A stretch of DNA of 64,000 nt from an uncultured Lachnospiraceae bacterium (GCA_947593975.1 CANQDW010000001.1:22313-86312), one strand, 5' to 3'. Positions 49,353 through 63,934 are shown, counted from the stretch's first letter. Numbers and translations are program-made. The notes: generated by a model from the letters alone, not told the origin.

Positions 49353-50735
49353 CTATTTTCCCATACAAAATTCAGCAAATATTTTATCAATAAGCTGCTC
49401 GCCGACAGTATCTCCCGTAATCTCGCCAAGGTAATTGTACGCGTCCATAAGGTCTATAGTCAAAAGATCTTCCGGCATCTTTCCCAAAATGTTATCAGCC
49501 GCAAGTCTAAGCGAAGTTACGGCGTTATTTATAGCTTCCGCATGTCTTATATTGGTTATGAATATCTCATTTTCCACATCTATCATATCAGAATAAAACA
49601 TATTTTCCAATTCATTTACAAACCGATCGAATCCTTCGCCTGTCTTCGTTGAAAAGACTATATATTTAATTCCATTATTTTCCAGTTCATTCAGGTCGAT
49701 CTTACATTCCATATCGCTCTTATTAAGCAAAACAATGACATTCCTGTCTTTTACGCGGGACAATACATATTCGTCTTCTTCGTCAAATCTGCGCGACATG
49801 TCAAATATACATATGACAAGCTGCGCATTTTCTATAGATTCAAGCGTTTTTTCTATCCCTATTTTTTCAATATAATCTTCCGTCTTATGCAATCCCGCGG
49901 TATCGGTAAGATTAAGGCATATGTTGCCTATATTTATGCTGTATTCGATTATATCCCTCGTAGTGCCGGGGATATCCGTTACTATCGCTTTATTTTCATT
50001 GAGAAGATAATTAAGAAACGACGATTTCCCGACGTTTGGCTTCCCGGCAATGACCGTATTTACACCTTCGGATATGATCCTTCCTTCTTTGTAGCTTTTT
50101 GAAAGTTTCTCAAGCCTTTCCGTACATAACGTTATCTTTTCATACAGAATGTCTCTGTAACCTTCCAGATCGTAATGTTCCGGATCGTCGAGCGCAGCTT
50201 CGATATATGCCGTTTCGCTTAAGATATCCTCTCTTATCTCTTCAATGCTTTTTCTTATATTTCCCCTGAGATGATTTACCGAAGAACGCAGAGCATAGTC
50301 GTTCTGCGATTTTATGACGTCCATTATCGCTTCGGCCTGCGAAAGGTCGATACGTCCGTTAAGGAACGCTCTCTTTGAAAACTCGCCCGGTTCTGCCATA
50401 CGTACCCCGAGACCGGTTATTATCATAAGGATGCTTTTTGCGACATATGAACCTCCGTGGCAGTTTATTTCGATAACGTCTTCTTTCGTATATGAATTAG
50501 GAGCTTTATATACAGATACCATAACTTCATCTATACATTCTTCGCCATCGAAAATATAACCGTAATGTATCGTATGCGAATCATATCTTTCCACATAAAA
50601 AGGTTTCTGCGATTTTCCTTTTTTAAATATCTTTTCTATCAAGCAAAACGCCTTATCGCCGCTTATCCTTATTATATGGATTCCCGCATTTCCAAACGCC
50701 GTGCATATCGCGGCTATTGTTTCCGTATTATGCAT
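49353..50735 (-). CDS. mnmE: tRNA modification GTPase MnmE (TrmE)
   Basis: MHNTETIAAICTAFGNAGIHIIRISG; GKPNVGKSSFLNYLL; CMGK C-terminus. Start moved to 50735 (RBS AAAGGAGGAGC). Confidence 0.96.
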   Translation of the reverse strand: MHNTETIAAICTAFGNAGIHIIRISGDKAFCLIEKIFKKGKSQKPFYVERYDSHTIHYGYIFDGEECIDEVMVSVYKAPNSYTKEDVIEINCHGGSYVAKSILMIITGLGVRMAEPGEFSKRAFLNGRIDLSQAEAIMDVIKSQNDYALRSSVNHLRGNIRKSIEEIREDILSETAYIEAALDDPEHYDLEGYRDILYEKITLCTERLEKLSKSYKEGRIISEGVNTVIAGKPNVGKSSFLNYLLNENKAIVTDIPGTTRDIIEYSINIGNICLNLTDTAGLHKTEDYIEKIGIEKTLESIENAQLVICIFDMSRRFDEEDEYVLSRVKDRNVIVLLNKSDMECKIDLNELENNGIKYIVFSTKTGEGFDRFVNELENMFYSDMIDVENEIFITNIRHAEAINNAVTSLRLAADNILGKMPEDLLTIDLMDAYNYLGEITGDTVGEQLIDKIFAEFCMGK

Positions 50736-50812
50736 AATGCTCCTCCTTTCACTCATATCCCCCATAACGTCAAAACGGGCTGAATCATAAATGACTCAGC
50801 CCTTAAAATTAT

Positions 50813-51508
50813 CTATCCCTGCCGTCTTCGTTCATTCCTGTAATTCTTTTTATATCCATCGCCGCCGTAATTCTGAGCGTCATGTTTTAACGTTACGACA
50901 ACTTTGCGGTAAGGTTCCTCGCCCTCGCTATGCGTTTCGACAAATTTGTCGGACTGAAGAGCTGAATGTATGATCCTTCTTTCATACGGATTCATAGGTT
51001 CCAAAACAACTTTTCTTCTCGTTCTCTTTACTTTATGCGCAATGTTTCTTGCAAGGTTTTCAAGGGTTTCTTTTCTTCTTTCCCTGTAATTTTCGGTATC
51101 AAGTTTAACTTTTATATAACTCTTTGCTTCTTTATTAACTACAAGGCTGGTAAGATATTGAAGCGAATCTAATGTCTGTCCTCTCTTTCCTATAAGGATT
51201 CCCATATCGCCGCCCTTAATATCAATATCCATCGTGGATTCTTCTTCATTATAATCTATATCAATATCAACTTTAAGCTGCATCGCTTCAAATACTTCAA
51301 GAAGAAAATCTCTTGCGGCCGTTACCGAATTCTTCTTAAGTTTTACACGGATCTTAGCTTCCTTTTTAGAAAATATACCAAGTATCCCGTTTGACTCTTT
51401 TTCTATAACTTCCCATTCTACCTTATCGCTGGTTGTTTCTAATTTTATAAGAGCTTCCGTTAATGCTTCATCAACATTTTTTCCTGAAAATTCTTTCCAT
51501 TCAGACAT
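50813..51508 (-). CDS. jag: KH/R3H RNA-binding protein Jag (KhpB)
   Basis: MSEWKEFSGKNVDEALTEAL; IGKRGQTLDSLQYLTSLVVN; R3H region MNPYERRIIHSALQ. Confidence 0.94.
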   Translation of the reverse strand: MSEWKEFSGKNVDEALTEALIKLETTSDKVEWEVIEKESNGILGIFSKKEAKIRVKLKKNSVTAARDFLLEVFEAMQLKVDIDIDYNEEESTMDIDIKGGDMGILIGKRGQTLDSLQYLTSLVVNKEAKSYIKVKLDTENYRERRKETLENLARNIAHKVKRTRRKVVLEPMNPYERRIIHSALQSDKFVETHSEGEEPYRKVVVTLKHDAQNYGGDGYKKNYRNERRRQG

Positions 51509-51509
51509 A

Positions 51510-52880
51510 TTAAACCTCCTGTTCATTTTCATCCGATTCTTTACTTTGATTTACATAATCTCTGTTCAGCATATTTGCAAAATCCGAAATACTTCCGCCT
51601 TTTATGTCGTGGTTCACATAAAAATCCTGCTTTGAACTTTTATTTGAACGGTTGTCGCTGTTTCTGTTCACATATTTTGCGGCGTTGGTATTTATCGAAC
51701 TTGTTCTTGTTTTGGCAACCTGCTGCATCTTAGTCGAATTAGGATCGATTCCTTTCTTTTCAAGCTTCTTATTACGTTTTTCAATATTCTTCTCAGCAAC
51801 ATATTCCAGTCCCACTTTATCAAAATACATATTGATAAAAAGACTCTGTATGATCCTGAATAAACTTCCTGCCACCCAGTAAAGTCCCACACCTATAGGG
51901 AACATGAAACAAAATGCGCCCGATACGAACGGCATGACATTGTTCATCATATTCATTGACGCCGCCGTCGGATTATCGCTGTTGTTATTTGCCGTATTGC
52001 TCATTATTATCCGGTTATTTACAAACTGCGTTACGACAGCCAGGATAGGAACCAGTATGGTAAAGTCCCTCCACGAAGCGTTCTCCATGATATTCATTCC
52101 CAGAAAACTGTATATTCCCTTTAATTCTCCGTAAGACGCCTTCATCGTATCAGTGATACTCGGATAATTCTTAAAAATATCCATACCCCATAATTCAGTC
52201 CAATTGTCTTCCCTGAACTGGCTGAGTATATCTACTATATAATTAGAAGAAGCCGTGGAGAATACGCCGTCTTTAACCGAACTTATCGCAGTAACGATAT
52301 CGTCTATCTTTGCAAGGGACTGCGATGTAATCTGGCTGCTCGCTATCGTTACATCGGTAACTCCTCCGTTTTTCACAAACGCACCTATATGATGCGCAAA
52401 ATCGCTTATGGAAATGCCCGACGTCCCTACCGCATTGATTATATTCTCATATATTTCCTTTATCTGAGGAACATATGCGGGAACATTATATATAACCCTG
52501 TATAATGCAAAAAATATAGGAAGTGTTATAAGAAGAGGAAGACAGCCTGCCGTCGCGCTTACTCCGTATTTGGAATATACCGCCTGCTGTTCAAGCTGCA
52601 TCTTTCTTACGGAATCCTGATCTTTTTTATTCTTATATTTTTCCTGGATAGCCTGGATCTCAGGAGCCATAATAGTATTCAGTTTTGAAAATTTCTGCTG
52701 TTTTATTGTAATGGGAATCATAAGAGCATTTACAATAAACGTAAATATTATAATACAAAGACCTGTATTATGAATTCCAAACATATCAAAAAACGCATAA
52801 ATTCCCTGGAGAATATATCCAAGGACTTTAGCGATAGGACCTAATATAGCTCCATTATACTGAGTTAAAAAAACATACAT
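51510..52880 (-). CDS. yidC: Membrane protein insertase YidC/SpoIIIJ
   Basis: TIKQQKFSKLNTIMAPEIQAIQEKYKNKKDQ; ATAGCLPLLITLPIFFALYRVI; FPIGVGLYWVAGSLFRIIQSL. Confidence 0.95.
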   Translation of the reverse strand: MYVFLTQYNGAILGPIAKVLGYILQGIYAFFDMFGIHNTGLCIIIFTFIVNALMIPITIKQQKFSKLNTIMAPEIQAIQEKYKNKKDQDSVRKMQLEQQAVYSKYGVSATAGCLPLLITLPIFFALYRVIYNVPAYVPQIKEIYENIINAVGTSGISISDFAHHIGAFVKNGGVTDVTIASSQITSQSLAKIDDIVTAISSVKDGVFSTASSNYIVDILSQFREDNWTELWGMDIFKNYPSITDTMKASYGELKGIYSFLGMNIMENASWRDFTILVPILAVVTQFVNNRIIMSNTANNNSDNPTAASMNMMNNVMPFVSGAFCFMFPIGVGLYWVAGSLFRIIQSLFINMYFDKVGLEYVAEKNIEKRNKKLEKKGIDPNSTKMQQVAKTRTSSINTNAAKYVNRNSDNRSNKSSKQDFYVNHDIKGGSISDFANMLNRDYVNQSKESDENEQEV

Positions 52881-52897
52881 CAGTTAAAAATCCTCCT

Positions 52898-53122
52898 TTA
52901 TGGAACGGGATCGTACCCGCCCTTTGCAAAAGGATGACAACGCAATAATCTTTTAGTAGCCAAATAAGTACCCTTAATAGAGCCATATTTATTTATAGCC
53001 TCTGCGGCATATTCAGAACATGTTGGTATATAAATACACGTAGGTTGAATTTTCAATGGAGATAAACATCTTCTATAAAATTTAATAACAACTAACAATA
53101 TATTTTTCATATTATTCAACAA
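52898..53122 (-). CDS. yidD: Membrane protein insertion efficiency factor YidD
   Basis: IKFYRRCLSPLKIQPTCIYIPTCSEYAAEAINKYGSIKG...RCHPFAKGGYDPVP. Confidence 0.96.
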   Translation of the reverse strand: MLNNMKNILLVVIKFYRRCLSPLKIQPTCIYIPTCSEYAAEAINKYGSIKGTYLATKRLLRCHPFAKGGYDPVP

Positions 53123-53444
53123 TTATATTATGAATCTTTCCCAAATGAATTAAAGCGCTGCAAATATCATTATATGATCTTCCTTTTGCAGTAATCCTGG
53201 CAATTATTACAATATCATAGCCACACTCGAACAAATCACTGTTTAATCTGTAACTTTCCCTTATTAACCTGGTAATCCTATGTCTTACGACACTGTTACC
53301 TACCTTTTTACTAACCGATATTCCCAAACGATTTTCACTGCTGTTGTTTTTCAAAATATACATTACCAGATATCTGTTGGCAAGGGATATACCATTCTTA
53401 TATACTCTTTGAAAATCGCCGTTCTTTCTTATATGTGAATACAC
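53112..53444 (-). CDS. rnpA: Ribonuclease P protein component
   Basis: RKNGDFQRVYKNG; LGISVSKKVGNSVVRHRITRLIRESYR. Confidence 0.96.
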   Translation of the reverse strand: MYSHIRKNGDFQRVYKNGISLANRYLVMYILKNNSSENRLGISVSKKVGNSVVRHRITRLIRESYRLNSDLFECGYDIVIIARITAKGRSYNDICSALIHLGKIHNIIVE

Positions 53445-53459
53445 TAATTGTATACAAAA

Positions 53460-53594
53460 CTATGCAGAAATCTTCTTCCTGCCTTTTCTTCTTCTTCTTG
53501 CCAATACTTTTCTTCCGTTAGCGGTATGCATTCTTTTTCTGAAACCGTGTTCTTTCTTTCTTGTCCGTTTCTTTGGCTGGTATGTCATCTTCAT
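53460..53594 (-). CDS. rpmH: 50S ribosomal protein L34
   Basis: Short ORF absent from the track: [44 protein letters not shown]. Confidence 0.97.
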   Translation of the reverse strand: MKMTYQPKKRTRKKEHGFRKRMHTANGRKVLARRRRKGRKKISA

Positions 53595-53784
53595 TATATA
53601 TACACCTCCTTAAATTTCCTATATCCCTGTTCTGATAACATATCAATCTGTATTATATTCAATAATGTACACCTCGTCAAGTAATAATTTTTCATTACTA
53701 TTGAAAAAATTTGCAATTTGTACTAATATATAGATAATAGTTTTAATTTGGGAAAGTAGCAACTTACAGAAAGCAGGTTAACGG

Positions 53785-55164
53785 ATGGAACAATTAATAA
53801 AGTCAAAATGGCTTGAAATACTGGAACATGTAAAAAATGAATATTCTATAACTGAAGTATGTTATAAAACCTGGCTCCTTCCCCTCGAATTATATTCGGT
53901 AAACGAATCTGAAGAATCTGCCGTCATATGTGTAAACGATGAAGAACTCGGAGAAAACAGCAAAAACCATATTCAAAAGAAATATAATATTCTTCTTCAA
54001 ATAGCTATCGAAGAGATCACGGGATATCATCTTACTCTTGAATATAAGAACAAAAGCGAACTTGAAAAGAAAAGGAGCGGTTCTGCGTCCAAATCAAGGC
54101 TCAACGCTAAAAAGAATTTATCTTTTACCCTTAATGATAAATATACTTTTGATACTTTCGTCGTAGGCAATAATAACAATTTTGCCCATGCGGCCGCGCT
54201 TGCAGTAGCCGAATCGCCTCTTCAGAGCGAATACAACCCTCTTTTCATATACGGAGGTCCCGGGCTTGGAAAAACTCACCTCATACATTCCATAGCCCAT
54301 TATATTATAGAAAATTCACCTGAGCTTCAGGTACTCTATACTACGAGCGAACAGTACATAAATGAGATAGTTGACGCAATGCGAAACAGCAAATCTGACA
54401 GGACTACCCTTAACAATATCAAAAGAAAATACAGGGAAGTAGACGTCCTTATGATAGACGACGTACAGTTTATAATAGGTAAAGACCTGACTCAGGAGGA
54501 GTTCTTCAATACTTTTAACGCCCTCTACGAACAGGGAAAGCAGATAATACTTACAAGCGACAAACATCCAAACCAAATGGAGAAGCTTGAAGAAAGATAC
54601 AAATCACGCTTTAACTGGGGTCTTCCGGTGGACGTAAAGGCTCCCGAATACGAGACCAGGCTTGCCATCCTTAAGAAAAAAGAAGAAAAAGAGGGAATAA
54701 AACTCGGGGACGAGATATTAAAGTTCATTGCCGAAAATATCAAAACCAATATCCGCGATCTTGAAGGCGCTTACAATAAACTCGTGCTCAGATCAAAACT
54801 GCAGCACTGCGACATAACTCTTGATGTGGCTATTGAAGATATAAAGGATCTTATACTTACAAATGAAAAAATGAAGATAACGAATGATTACATTATTAAT
54901 ATAGTAGTAGAACATTACGGTCTTACATTAGAATCTATCAATTCAAAGAACAGAAGCCAGAAAGTTGCCAATGTAAGACAGATATGCATGTATCTTTGCA
55001 GGGAGATAACACATACTTCATATGAAGAAATAGGAGTAAAACTCGGAAACAGGGACAGGACGACAGTTATGCATGGACATAAGAAAATAGAGGAAGACCT
55101 TAAAACCGACGCATCACTGCAAAATGAGATAGAGATACTCATGAAGATAATCAATCATCAGTAA
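53785..55164 (+). CDS. dnaA: Chromosomal replication initiator DnaA
   Basis: NPLFIYGGPGLGKTHLIHSIAHYI; VLMIDDVQFIIGK; GNRDRTTVMHGHKKIEED. Confidence 0.98.
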   Translation: MEQLIKSKWLEILEHVKNEYSITEVCYKTWLLPLELYSVNESEESAVICVNDEELGENSKNHIQKKYNILLQIAIEEITGYHLTLEYKNKSELEKKRSGSASKSRLNAKKNLSFTLNDKYTFDTFVVGNNNNFAHAAALAVAESPLQSEYNPLFIYGGPGLGKTHLIHSIAHYIIENSPELQVLYTTSEQYINEIVDAMRNSKSDRTTLNNIKRKYREVDVLMIDDVQFIIGKDLTQEEFFNTFNALYEQGKQIILTSDKHPNQMEKLEERYKSRFNWGLPVDVKAPEYETRLAILKKKEEKEGIKLGDEILKFIAENIKTNIRDLEGAYNKLVLRSKLQHCDITLDVAIEDIKDLILTNEKMKITNDYIINIVVEHYGLTLESINSKNRSQKVANVRQICMYLCREITHTSYEEIGVKLGNRDRTTVMHGHKKIEEDLKTDASLQNEIEILMKIINHQ

Positions 55165-55181
55165 AATATACCGTTTAGAAG

Positions 55182-55325
55182 TTATTCACCTTATTAATAG
55201 GATTGTTGATAATTAACGTTAATATATTTTATGGGTTTATGTTAAATATTTTTTATCAACGCATCAAAGTGCATCTTTTAATCCTTTTAAATTAAGGTTG
55301 TTTTAATGATATTAACTTATCAACA
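55182..55325. promoter_or_regulatory. Candidate oriC / DnaA-box cluster (dnaA-dnaN intergenic)
   Basis: TTATTCACC 55182-55190; TGTTGATAA 55204-55212 (TTATCAACA on minus); TTATCAACG 55253-55261; TTATCAACA 55317-55325; AT-rich. Confidence 0.75.
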
Positions 55326-55391
55326 TACCTACTGTCACTACTATCTTATTATTTATATATATATTTATTTATATGAGAGGAGCGCAATAAA

Positions 55392-56498
55392 ATGAAGATC
55401 ACCTGTATCAAATCAGATTTGGTAAAGAGTACCAATATAGTAATGAAAGCCGTTTCAAGCAAAACGACGATGCCGATACTTGAATCTATCCTTATAGAAG
55501 CAGAGAACGGTTATATCAAATTTACCGGAAACGATATGGAAATGGCTATCGAGACTATAGTAAAAGGAAATATAGAAGAAGAAGGCACGATCCTCGTAGA
55601 CGCGAAGATGTTTTATGAATTTGTAAGAAAGATGCCTTCGGATGAAATAACGGTTGAAAGCAGCGACAGTATAGTAACCCTTACTTCGGGCAAATCGGAA
55701 ATAAAACTTTCTTTGAAGGATAAAGATGAATTTCCGGCGATAAAAAAGATAGAAAAGAATAATAAGATAACGATATCGCAATTTACTTTAAGGGAAATGA
55801 TAAGACAGACCATCATATCGATAAGCAGCAACGAAAGCAGCAGGCTTATGACAGGCGAGCTCTTTGAAATAAACGATAATGAATTTAAGATAACTTCCCT
55901 TGACGGATTCAGGATATCGATAAGAAAAGTCTATCTTAATGAAAGTTATCCTCATATAAAAGTAGTTATCCCCGGAAAAACGCTCAATGAGATAATTAAG
56001 ATAATAAACGGCGACATAGACGATATGGTGAATATTTACTTTGACGATAAGCATGTATTGTTTGAATTTGACGATACTATCGTGCTGTCAAGGCTTATTG
56101 AAGGAGAATATTATAAGATAGACCAGATGCTTTCGGGTGATTATGAGACGAAGATAAAGATAAATAAAGAGCAGTTATTCGGAAGTATCGACAGGGCGTC
56201 ACTTCTTATAAGGGATTCCGAGAAAAAACCTATCATATTTAACGTAAATGAAGAAAATGTAAAGATAGAGATAAATACTTCGCTCGGTTCAATGGATGAA
56301 GATATAGATATCTCAAAAGAGGGAACGGATATAATGATCGCGTTTAACCCGAAATTCTTAATGGATGCGTTAAGGGTGATCGATGATGAAGAGATAAATA
56401 TGTATTTTATTAATTCAAAAGCTCCTTTCTTTATAAAAAATGACGAAGGAAGTTATATATATCTTATCGTACCTGTAAAACTTAACGCAGTGATGTAA
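55392..56498 (+). CDS. dnaN: DNA polymerase III beta clamp
   Basis: MKITCIKSDLVKSTNIVMKAVSSKTTMPILESILIEA; C-terminal YLIVPVKLN. Confidence 0.96.
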   Translation: MKITCIKSDLVKSTNIVMKAVSSKTTMPILESILIEAENGYIKFTGNDMEMAIETIVKGNIEEEGTILVDAKMFYEFVRKMPSDEITVESSDSIVTLTSGKSEIKLSLKDKDEFPAIKKIEKNNKITISQFTLREMIRQTIISISSNESSRLMTGELFEINDNEFKITSLDGFRISIRKVYLNESYPHIKVVIPGKTLNEIIKIINGDIDDMVNIYFDDKHVLFEFDDTIVLSRLIEGEYYKIDQMLSGDYETKIKINKEQLFGSIDRASLLIRDSEKKPIIFNVNEENVKIEINTSLGSMDEDIDISKEGTDIMIAFNPKFLMDALRVIDDEEINMYFINSKAPFFIKNDEGSYIYLIVPVKLNAVM

Positions 56499-56515
56499 AA
56501 GGAAAGGTTTATGAT

Positions 56516-56720
56516 ATGCAGGAAATATATATAAAAGACGAATATATAAGGCTGGGACAGGCATTAAAGCTCGCAGGGCTTATGGGTTCCGGGACAGACG
56601 CCAAATTTGTTATAAAAGAAGGATTGGTAAAAGTAAACGGCGAGACGGCGTATGAGAGAGGAAAGAAATGCCGCAAAGGTGATATTATCGAGTATGACGG
56701 CGAAAAGGTTATGGTAAATA

Positions 56721-56731
<11 letters not shown>
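56516..56731 (+). CDS. S4-domain RNA-binding protein (YaaA/YlmH-like)
   Basis: YIRLGQALKLAGLMGSGTDAKFVIKEGLVKVNGETAYERGKKCRKGDII; between dnaN and recF. Confidence 0.93.
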
Positions 56732-59754
<3,023 letters not shown>

Positions 59755-59769
59755 TCTGGAGGATAAGTA

Positions 59770-62265
59770 ATGGAAGAAAATATTTTTGATAAAGTAAATG
59801 ACGTTGATATTAAAAAGACGATGGAGAAGTCGTATATAGAATATGCCATGTCTGTTATAGCATCGAGAGCGCTGCCTGATGTAAGAGACGGTCTTAAGCC
59901 TGTTCAGAGAAGGATCATGTATTCCATGATTGAACTTAATAACGGTCCGGACAAGCCTCACAGAAAATGCGCGCGTATCGTCGGAGATACGATGGGAAAA
60001 TATCACCCTCACGGCGACAGTTCAATATACGGCGCTTTGGTTAATCTTGCCCAGGAGTGGTCGACAAGATACCCTCTGGTTGACGGACACGGAAATTTCG
60101 GTTCGGTAGACGGGGATTCGGCGGCAGCCATGCGATATACGGAAGCAAGGCTTAGTAAGATATCTATGGAAATGCTTGCCGATATAGGTAAAGATACTGT
60201 CGAATTTGTTCCGAACTTTGATGAAACGGAAAAAGAACCGACCGTGCTTCCGGCAAGGATACCGAATCTTTTGGTAAACGGAACTTCCGGCATAGCAGTA
60301 GGTATGGCTACTAATATACCGCCGCATAACCTGAGGGAAGTCATTAACGCCGTTTTACATATAATCGAAAATGAAAAGAATGATGAAGAGACAACTATCG
60401 ATGAAATCCTTCATATAATAAAGGGACCTGATTTTCCTACGGGCGCGACTATCCTCGGAACAAAGGGAATAGAGGAATCGTACCGCACAGGGCGCGGCAA
60501 GATAAAAGTGCGCGCCGTTTCGGAAATAGAGTCCATGCCGAACGGCAAGAGCAGGATAATTGTTACAGAGATCCCTTATATGGTAAATAAAGCTAAACTC
60601 ATAGAGAAGATAGCCGAACTCCATAAGGATAAAAAGGTTGACGGGATAACGGATCTTAGGGATGAATCAAGCCGTGAAGGAATGAGGATAGTTATTGAGA
60701 TACGAAAAGACGCCAATCCTAATGTAGTATTAAATCAGTTATATAAACACAGCCAGCTTCAGGATACATTTGGAGTTATCATGCTCGCGCTTGTCAATAA
60801 TGAACCGAAGATAATGAATATCCTCCAGATGCTTAAGTATTATCTTGAACATCAGGAAGATGTTGTTACAAGACGTACTAAGTATGACCTGAATAAAGCC
60901 GAAGAAAGAGCTCATATATTAGAAGGACTTCTTATCGCGCTTGACCATATAGATGAAGTTATTTCAATAATACGCGCTTCAAAGACAGCAAATGAAGCTA
61001 AGTCAAACCTTATTGAAAGATTTTCTTTTTCAGACGCGCAGGCTCAGAGTATCATAGATATGAGGTTAAGAAAGCTTACCGGACTGGAAAGGGAAGCTAC
61101 CGAAAACGAATATAAGGAGCTGCAGATTAAAATAGAAGAATATAAAAAGATCTTAAGCGACAGAAACGAACTCCTTACCGTTATTTCAAATGAGCTTATT
61201 GTGATAAGGGATAAATACGGCGACGAAAGAAGGACGCACATCGGCTATGATGTATTCGACATATCGATGGAAGATATGATCCCGCGTGAAAACACCGTTA
61301 TTGCAATGACAAAGCTCGGATATATAAAGAGGATGACGGTTGATAATTTCAGGAGCCAGCACAGGGGCGGCAAAGGCATAAAGGGAATGCAGACTATAGA
61401 AAATGATTATATAGAAAGACTGTTTATGACAACTTCCCACCATTACATTATGTTCTTTACCGATAAAGGAAGGGTCTTTAGGATGAAGGCTTATGAAATC
61501 CCTGAAGCGGGAAGAACGGCGAGGGGAACTGCGATAGTCAATCTGCTCCAGTACATGACAGGCGAGGAAAAGATCACGGCGGTGATCCCGGTAAATGAAT
61601 ACGAAGAAGGCAAATACCTGTTTATGGCGACCAAAAAGGGAATTGTCAAGAAAACGAGAGTCGATGATTTCGCCAATATAAGAAAAACAGGAATAAGGGC
61701 GATAAGCCTCAAAGACGACGACGAACTCATAGAAGTAAAAATAACCGACAATACGAAAGAAGTGCTTCTTGTTACCAAACACGGATTATGTATCAGATTC
61801 TCTGAAAAGGACGTAAGAAATACAGGAAGGTCGTCAATGGGCGTAATAGGCATTAACCTTTCTTATGATGACGAAGTTATAGGAATGCAGCTTGATACCC
61901 AGGGACGAGATATGCTTATCGTATCTGCGAACGGACTCGGAAAACGTACCGATATAAATGAATTTAATGTACAGAGACGAGGCGGCAAGGGCGTTAAGTG
62001 TTATAAGATCACTGAAAAGAGCGGATATGTTGTCGGCGCCAAGATAGTAGATGAAAGCCGCGAGATACTTCTTATAACTAATGAAGGAATAATTATAAGA
62101 ATAAGCGTGGACGACATATCAAGGCTTGGCCGCAATACTTCGGGAGTTAAGTTGATGAACATCGACGCCGAAAGCGATATTGTGGTAGCGGGAATCGCTA
62201 AGGTAAGAGATGAGGATCCTGAAGAAGAATATAACGAAGAAAGAGAAGAGTCGGAAGAACAATGA
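59770..62265 (+). CDS. gyrA: DNA gyrase subunit A
   Basis: [92 protein letters not shown]-rich beta-propeller [11 protein letters not shown]. Confidence 0.98.
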   Translation: MEENIFDKVNDVDIKKTMEKSYIEYAMSVIASRALPDVRDGLKPVQRRIMYSMIELNNGPDKPHRKCARIVGDTMGKYHPHGDSSIYGALVNLAQEWSTRYPLVDGHGNFGSVDGDSAAAMRYTEARLSKISMEMLADIGKDTVEFVPNFDETEKEPTVLPARIPNLLVNGTSGIAVGMATNIPPHNLREVINAVLHIIENEKNDEETTIDEILHIIKGPDFPTGATILGTKGIEESYRTGRGKIKVRAVSEIESMPNGKSRIIVTEIPYMVNKAKLIEKIAELHKDKKVDGITDLRDESSREGMRIVIEIRKDANPNVVLNQLYKHSQLQDTFGVIMLALVNNEPKIMNILQMLKYYLEHQEDVVTRRTKYDLNKAEERAHILEGLLIALDHIDEVISIIRASKTANEAKSNLIERFSFSDAQAQSIIDMRLRKLTGLEREATENEYKELQIKIEEYKKILSDRNELLTVISNELIVIRDKYGDERRTHIGYDVFDISMEDMIPRENTVIAMTKLGYIKRMTVDNFRSQHRGGKGIKGMQTIENDYIERLFMTTSHHYIMFFTDKGRVFRMKAYEIPEAGRTARGTAIVNLLQYMTGEEKITAVIPVNEYEEGKYLFMATKKGIVKKTRVDDFANIRKTGIRAISLKDDDELIEVKITDNTKEVLLVTKHGLCIRFSEKDVRNTGRSSMGVIGINLSYDDEVIGMQLDTQGRDMLIVSANGLGKRTDINEFNVQRRGGKGVKCYKITEKSGYVVGAKIVDESREILLITNEGIIIRISVDDISRLGRNTSGVKLMNIDAESDIVVAGIAKVRDEDPEEEYNEEREESEEQ

Positions 62266-63104
62266 GAACGGTACATACTGATGTAATTATAAAAACAATA
62301 AAAGAAATGTGTATAGAAGCCAATTATATCCTGTCAGATGATATGTCTGACAGGATAATTCAGGCTGAAAGTGAAGAAACTAATATAATAGGAAAAGAGA
62401 TTCTCGGACAGCTTGTGGAAAATATGAAGATAGCTAAAGAAGATATGATACCGATATGCCAGGATACGGGAATGACGACGGTATTTATTAAGATAGGACA
62501 GGACGTCCATATAGAAGGAATGTTTATTCTGGATGCCATAAACGAAGGCATAAGACAGGGTTATGAAGAAGGTTATCTTAGGAAATCAGTTGTGGGCGAT
62601 CCTATAAACCGCGTTAATACGAAAGACAATACGCCGGGTATAATACACTATGAAATAATAGAAGGCGAAGATATCACGATCACAGTGGCCCCGAAAGGAT
62701 TCGGTTCTGAAAATATGAGCAGAGTGTATATGTTAAAGCCTGCCGACGGTATAGAAGGAGTTAAGGACGCCGTTATTGAAACCGTAAAGCTTGCCGGCCC
62801 CAATGCATGTCCTCCCGTAGTTGTAGGAGTAGGGATAGGAGGTAATTTTGAAAAATGCGCTTTGCTTGCCAAAAAAGCGCTTACGAGAAATATCAATACT
62901 CCCTCACAGATCGGATATGTAGCCGAACTTGAAAAAGAACTCCTTGACAAGATCAATTCTCTTGACATAGGTCCGGGCGGCCTCGGAGGAAAAACAACGG
63001 CGCTTGCAGTTAATATAGAAACATATCCCACACACATAGCGGGACTTCCTGTTGCTGTAAATATGTGCTGTCATGTGAACAGGCATGTGAGCAGGACGAT
63101 ATGA
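62262..63104 (+). CDS. Fumarate hydratase class I, alpha-subunit domain
   Basis: [53 protein letters not shown]. Confidence 0.93.
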   Translation: MRTVHTDVIIKTIKEMCIEANYILSDDMSDRIIQAESEETNIIGKEILGQLVENMKIAKEDMIPICQDTGMTTVFIKIGQDVHIEGMFILDAINEGIRQGYEEGYLRKSVVGDPINRVNTKDNTPGIIHYEIIEGEDITITVAPKGFGSENMSRVYMLKPADGIEGVKDAVIETVKLAGPNACPPVVVGVGIGGNFEKCALLAKKALTRNINTPSQIGYVAELEKELLDKINSLDIGPGGLGGKTTALAVNIETYPTHIAGLPVAVNMCCHVNRHVSRTI

Positions 63105-63144
63105 TCATTTTCAAAGTTATTATCAGACGATATGGAGGAATTTA

Positions 63145-63672
63145 ATGAAACGGCATATAGATACACCTCTTACCAAAGATAAAGTAAAGGAAATAAACGC
63201 AGGCGATTACGTATATATAACGGGAACTGTATATACCGCAAGGGATGCGGCGCATCTGCGCATGTATGATTCTATCAATAATAAAAAAGAACTGCCGGTC
63301 GATCTTGATAACCAGATAATATATTATCTTGGACCGACTCCGGCAAGGGACGGACAGGTTATAGGTTCTGCGGGGCCTACGACCAGCAGCCGCATGGATA
63401 AATACACTCCCGCCCTTATCGAGCGCGGGATGACCGGGATGATAGGCAAAGGAAAAAGAAGCAGAGAAGTTATAGAAGCAATGAAAAAAAATACGGCGGT
63501 ATATTTTGCCGCTGTCGGCGGAGCGGGAGCGCTTTTGTCAAAATGTATCAAATCAGCAGAAGTTATCGCATATGATGACCTTGGAACAGAAGCCATAAGG
63601 AAATTGTATGTTGAGGATCTTCCCGTAATAGCAGTGATAGACTGTAACGGAAATAATATATATGAAAGATGA
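63145..63672 (+). CDS. Fumarate hydratase class I, beta-subunit domain
   Basis: YYLGPTPARDGQVIGSAGPTTSSRMDKYTPALIERGMTGMIGKGKRS; AAVGGAGALLSKCI. Confidence 0.93.
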   Translation: MKRHIDTPLTKDKVKEINAGDYVYITGTVYTARDAAHLRMYDSINNKKELPVDLDNQIIYYLGPTPARDGQVIGSAGPTTSSRMDKYTPALIERGMTGMIGKGKRSREVIEAMKKNTAVYFAAVGGAGALLSKCIKSAEVIAYDDLGTEAIRKLYVEDLPVIAVIDCNGNNIYER

Positions 63673-63674
63673 TG

Positions 63675-63703
63675 TTGACAAATAAAGTTGTGTTTGCTAA
63701 ACT
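63675..63703 (+). promoter_or_regulatory. Promoter of tRNA-Ser
   Basis: TTGACA - 17 nt - TAAACT. Confidence 0.75.
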
Positions 63704-63764
63704 ATCTAATTGTGAAGTTCAAAGAAATACATGAACGATTAATATAGTAGTTTAATTCAGTTAT

Positions 63765-63852
63765 GGAGAAGTACTCAAGTGGCTGAAGAGGTGCCCCTGC
63801 TAAGGGTATAGGTCGTTTACGCGGCGCGAGGGTTCAAATCCCTCCTTCTCCG
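63765..63852 (+). tRNA. tRNA-Ser (GCT)
   Basis: GGAGAAGTACTCAAGTGGCTGAAGAGGTGCCCCTGCTAAGGGTATAGGTCGTTTACGCGGCGCGAGGGTTCAAATCCCTCCTTCTCCG; long variable arm, CTGCTAA loop. Confidence 0.96.
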
Positions 63853-63860
63853 GTTAAAAG

Positions 63861-63898
63861 AAAAGCGGCAGAATTCCAAGAATTTTACCGCTTTTTTT
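63861..63898 (+). terminator. Intrinsic terminator of tRNA-Ser
   Basis: AAAAGCGGCAGAATTCCAAGAATTTTACCGCTTTTTTT hairpin plus T-tract. Confidence 0.85.
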
Positions 63899-63934
63899 CA
63901 TCGCAAATTTTTTTCAAAAAACGTAAAAAAAGTG

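Noticed and set aside
53600-53784. Second oriC region upstream of dnaA
   Set aside because: AT-rich, but I found no convincing DnaA boxes there by eye.
61186-61853. Minus-strand ORFs of 120-198 aa inside gyrA
   Set aside because: Shadow ORFs; gyrA reading is unambiguous.
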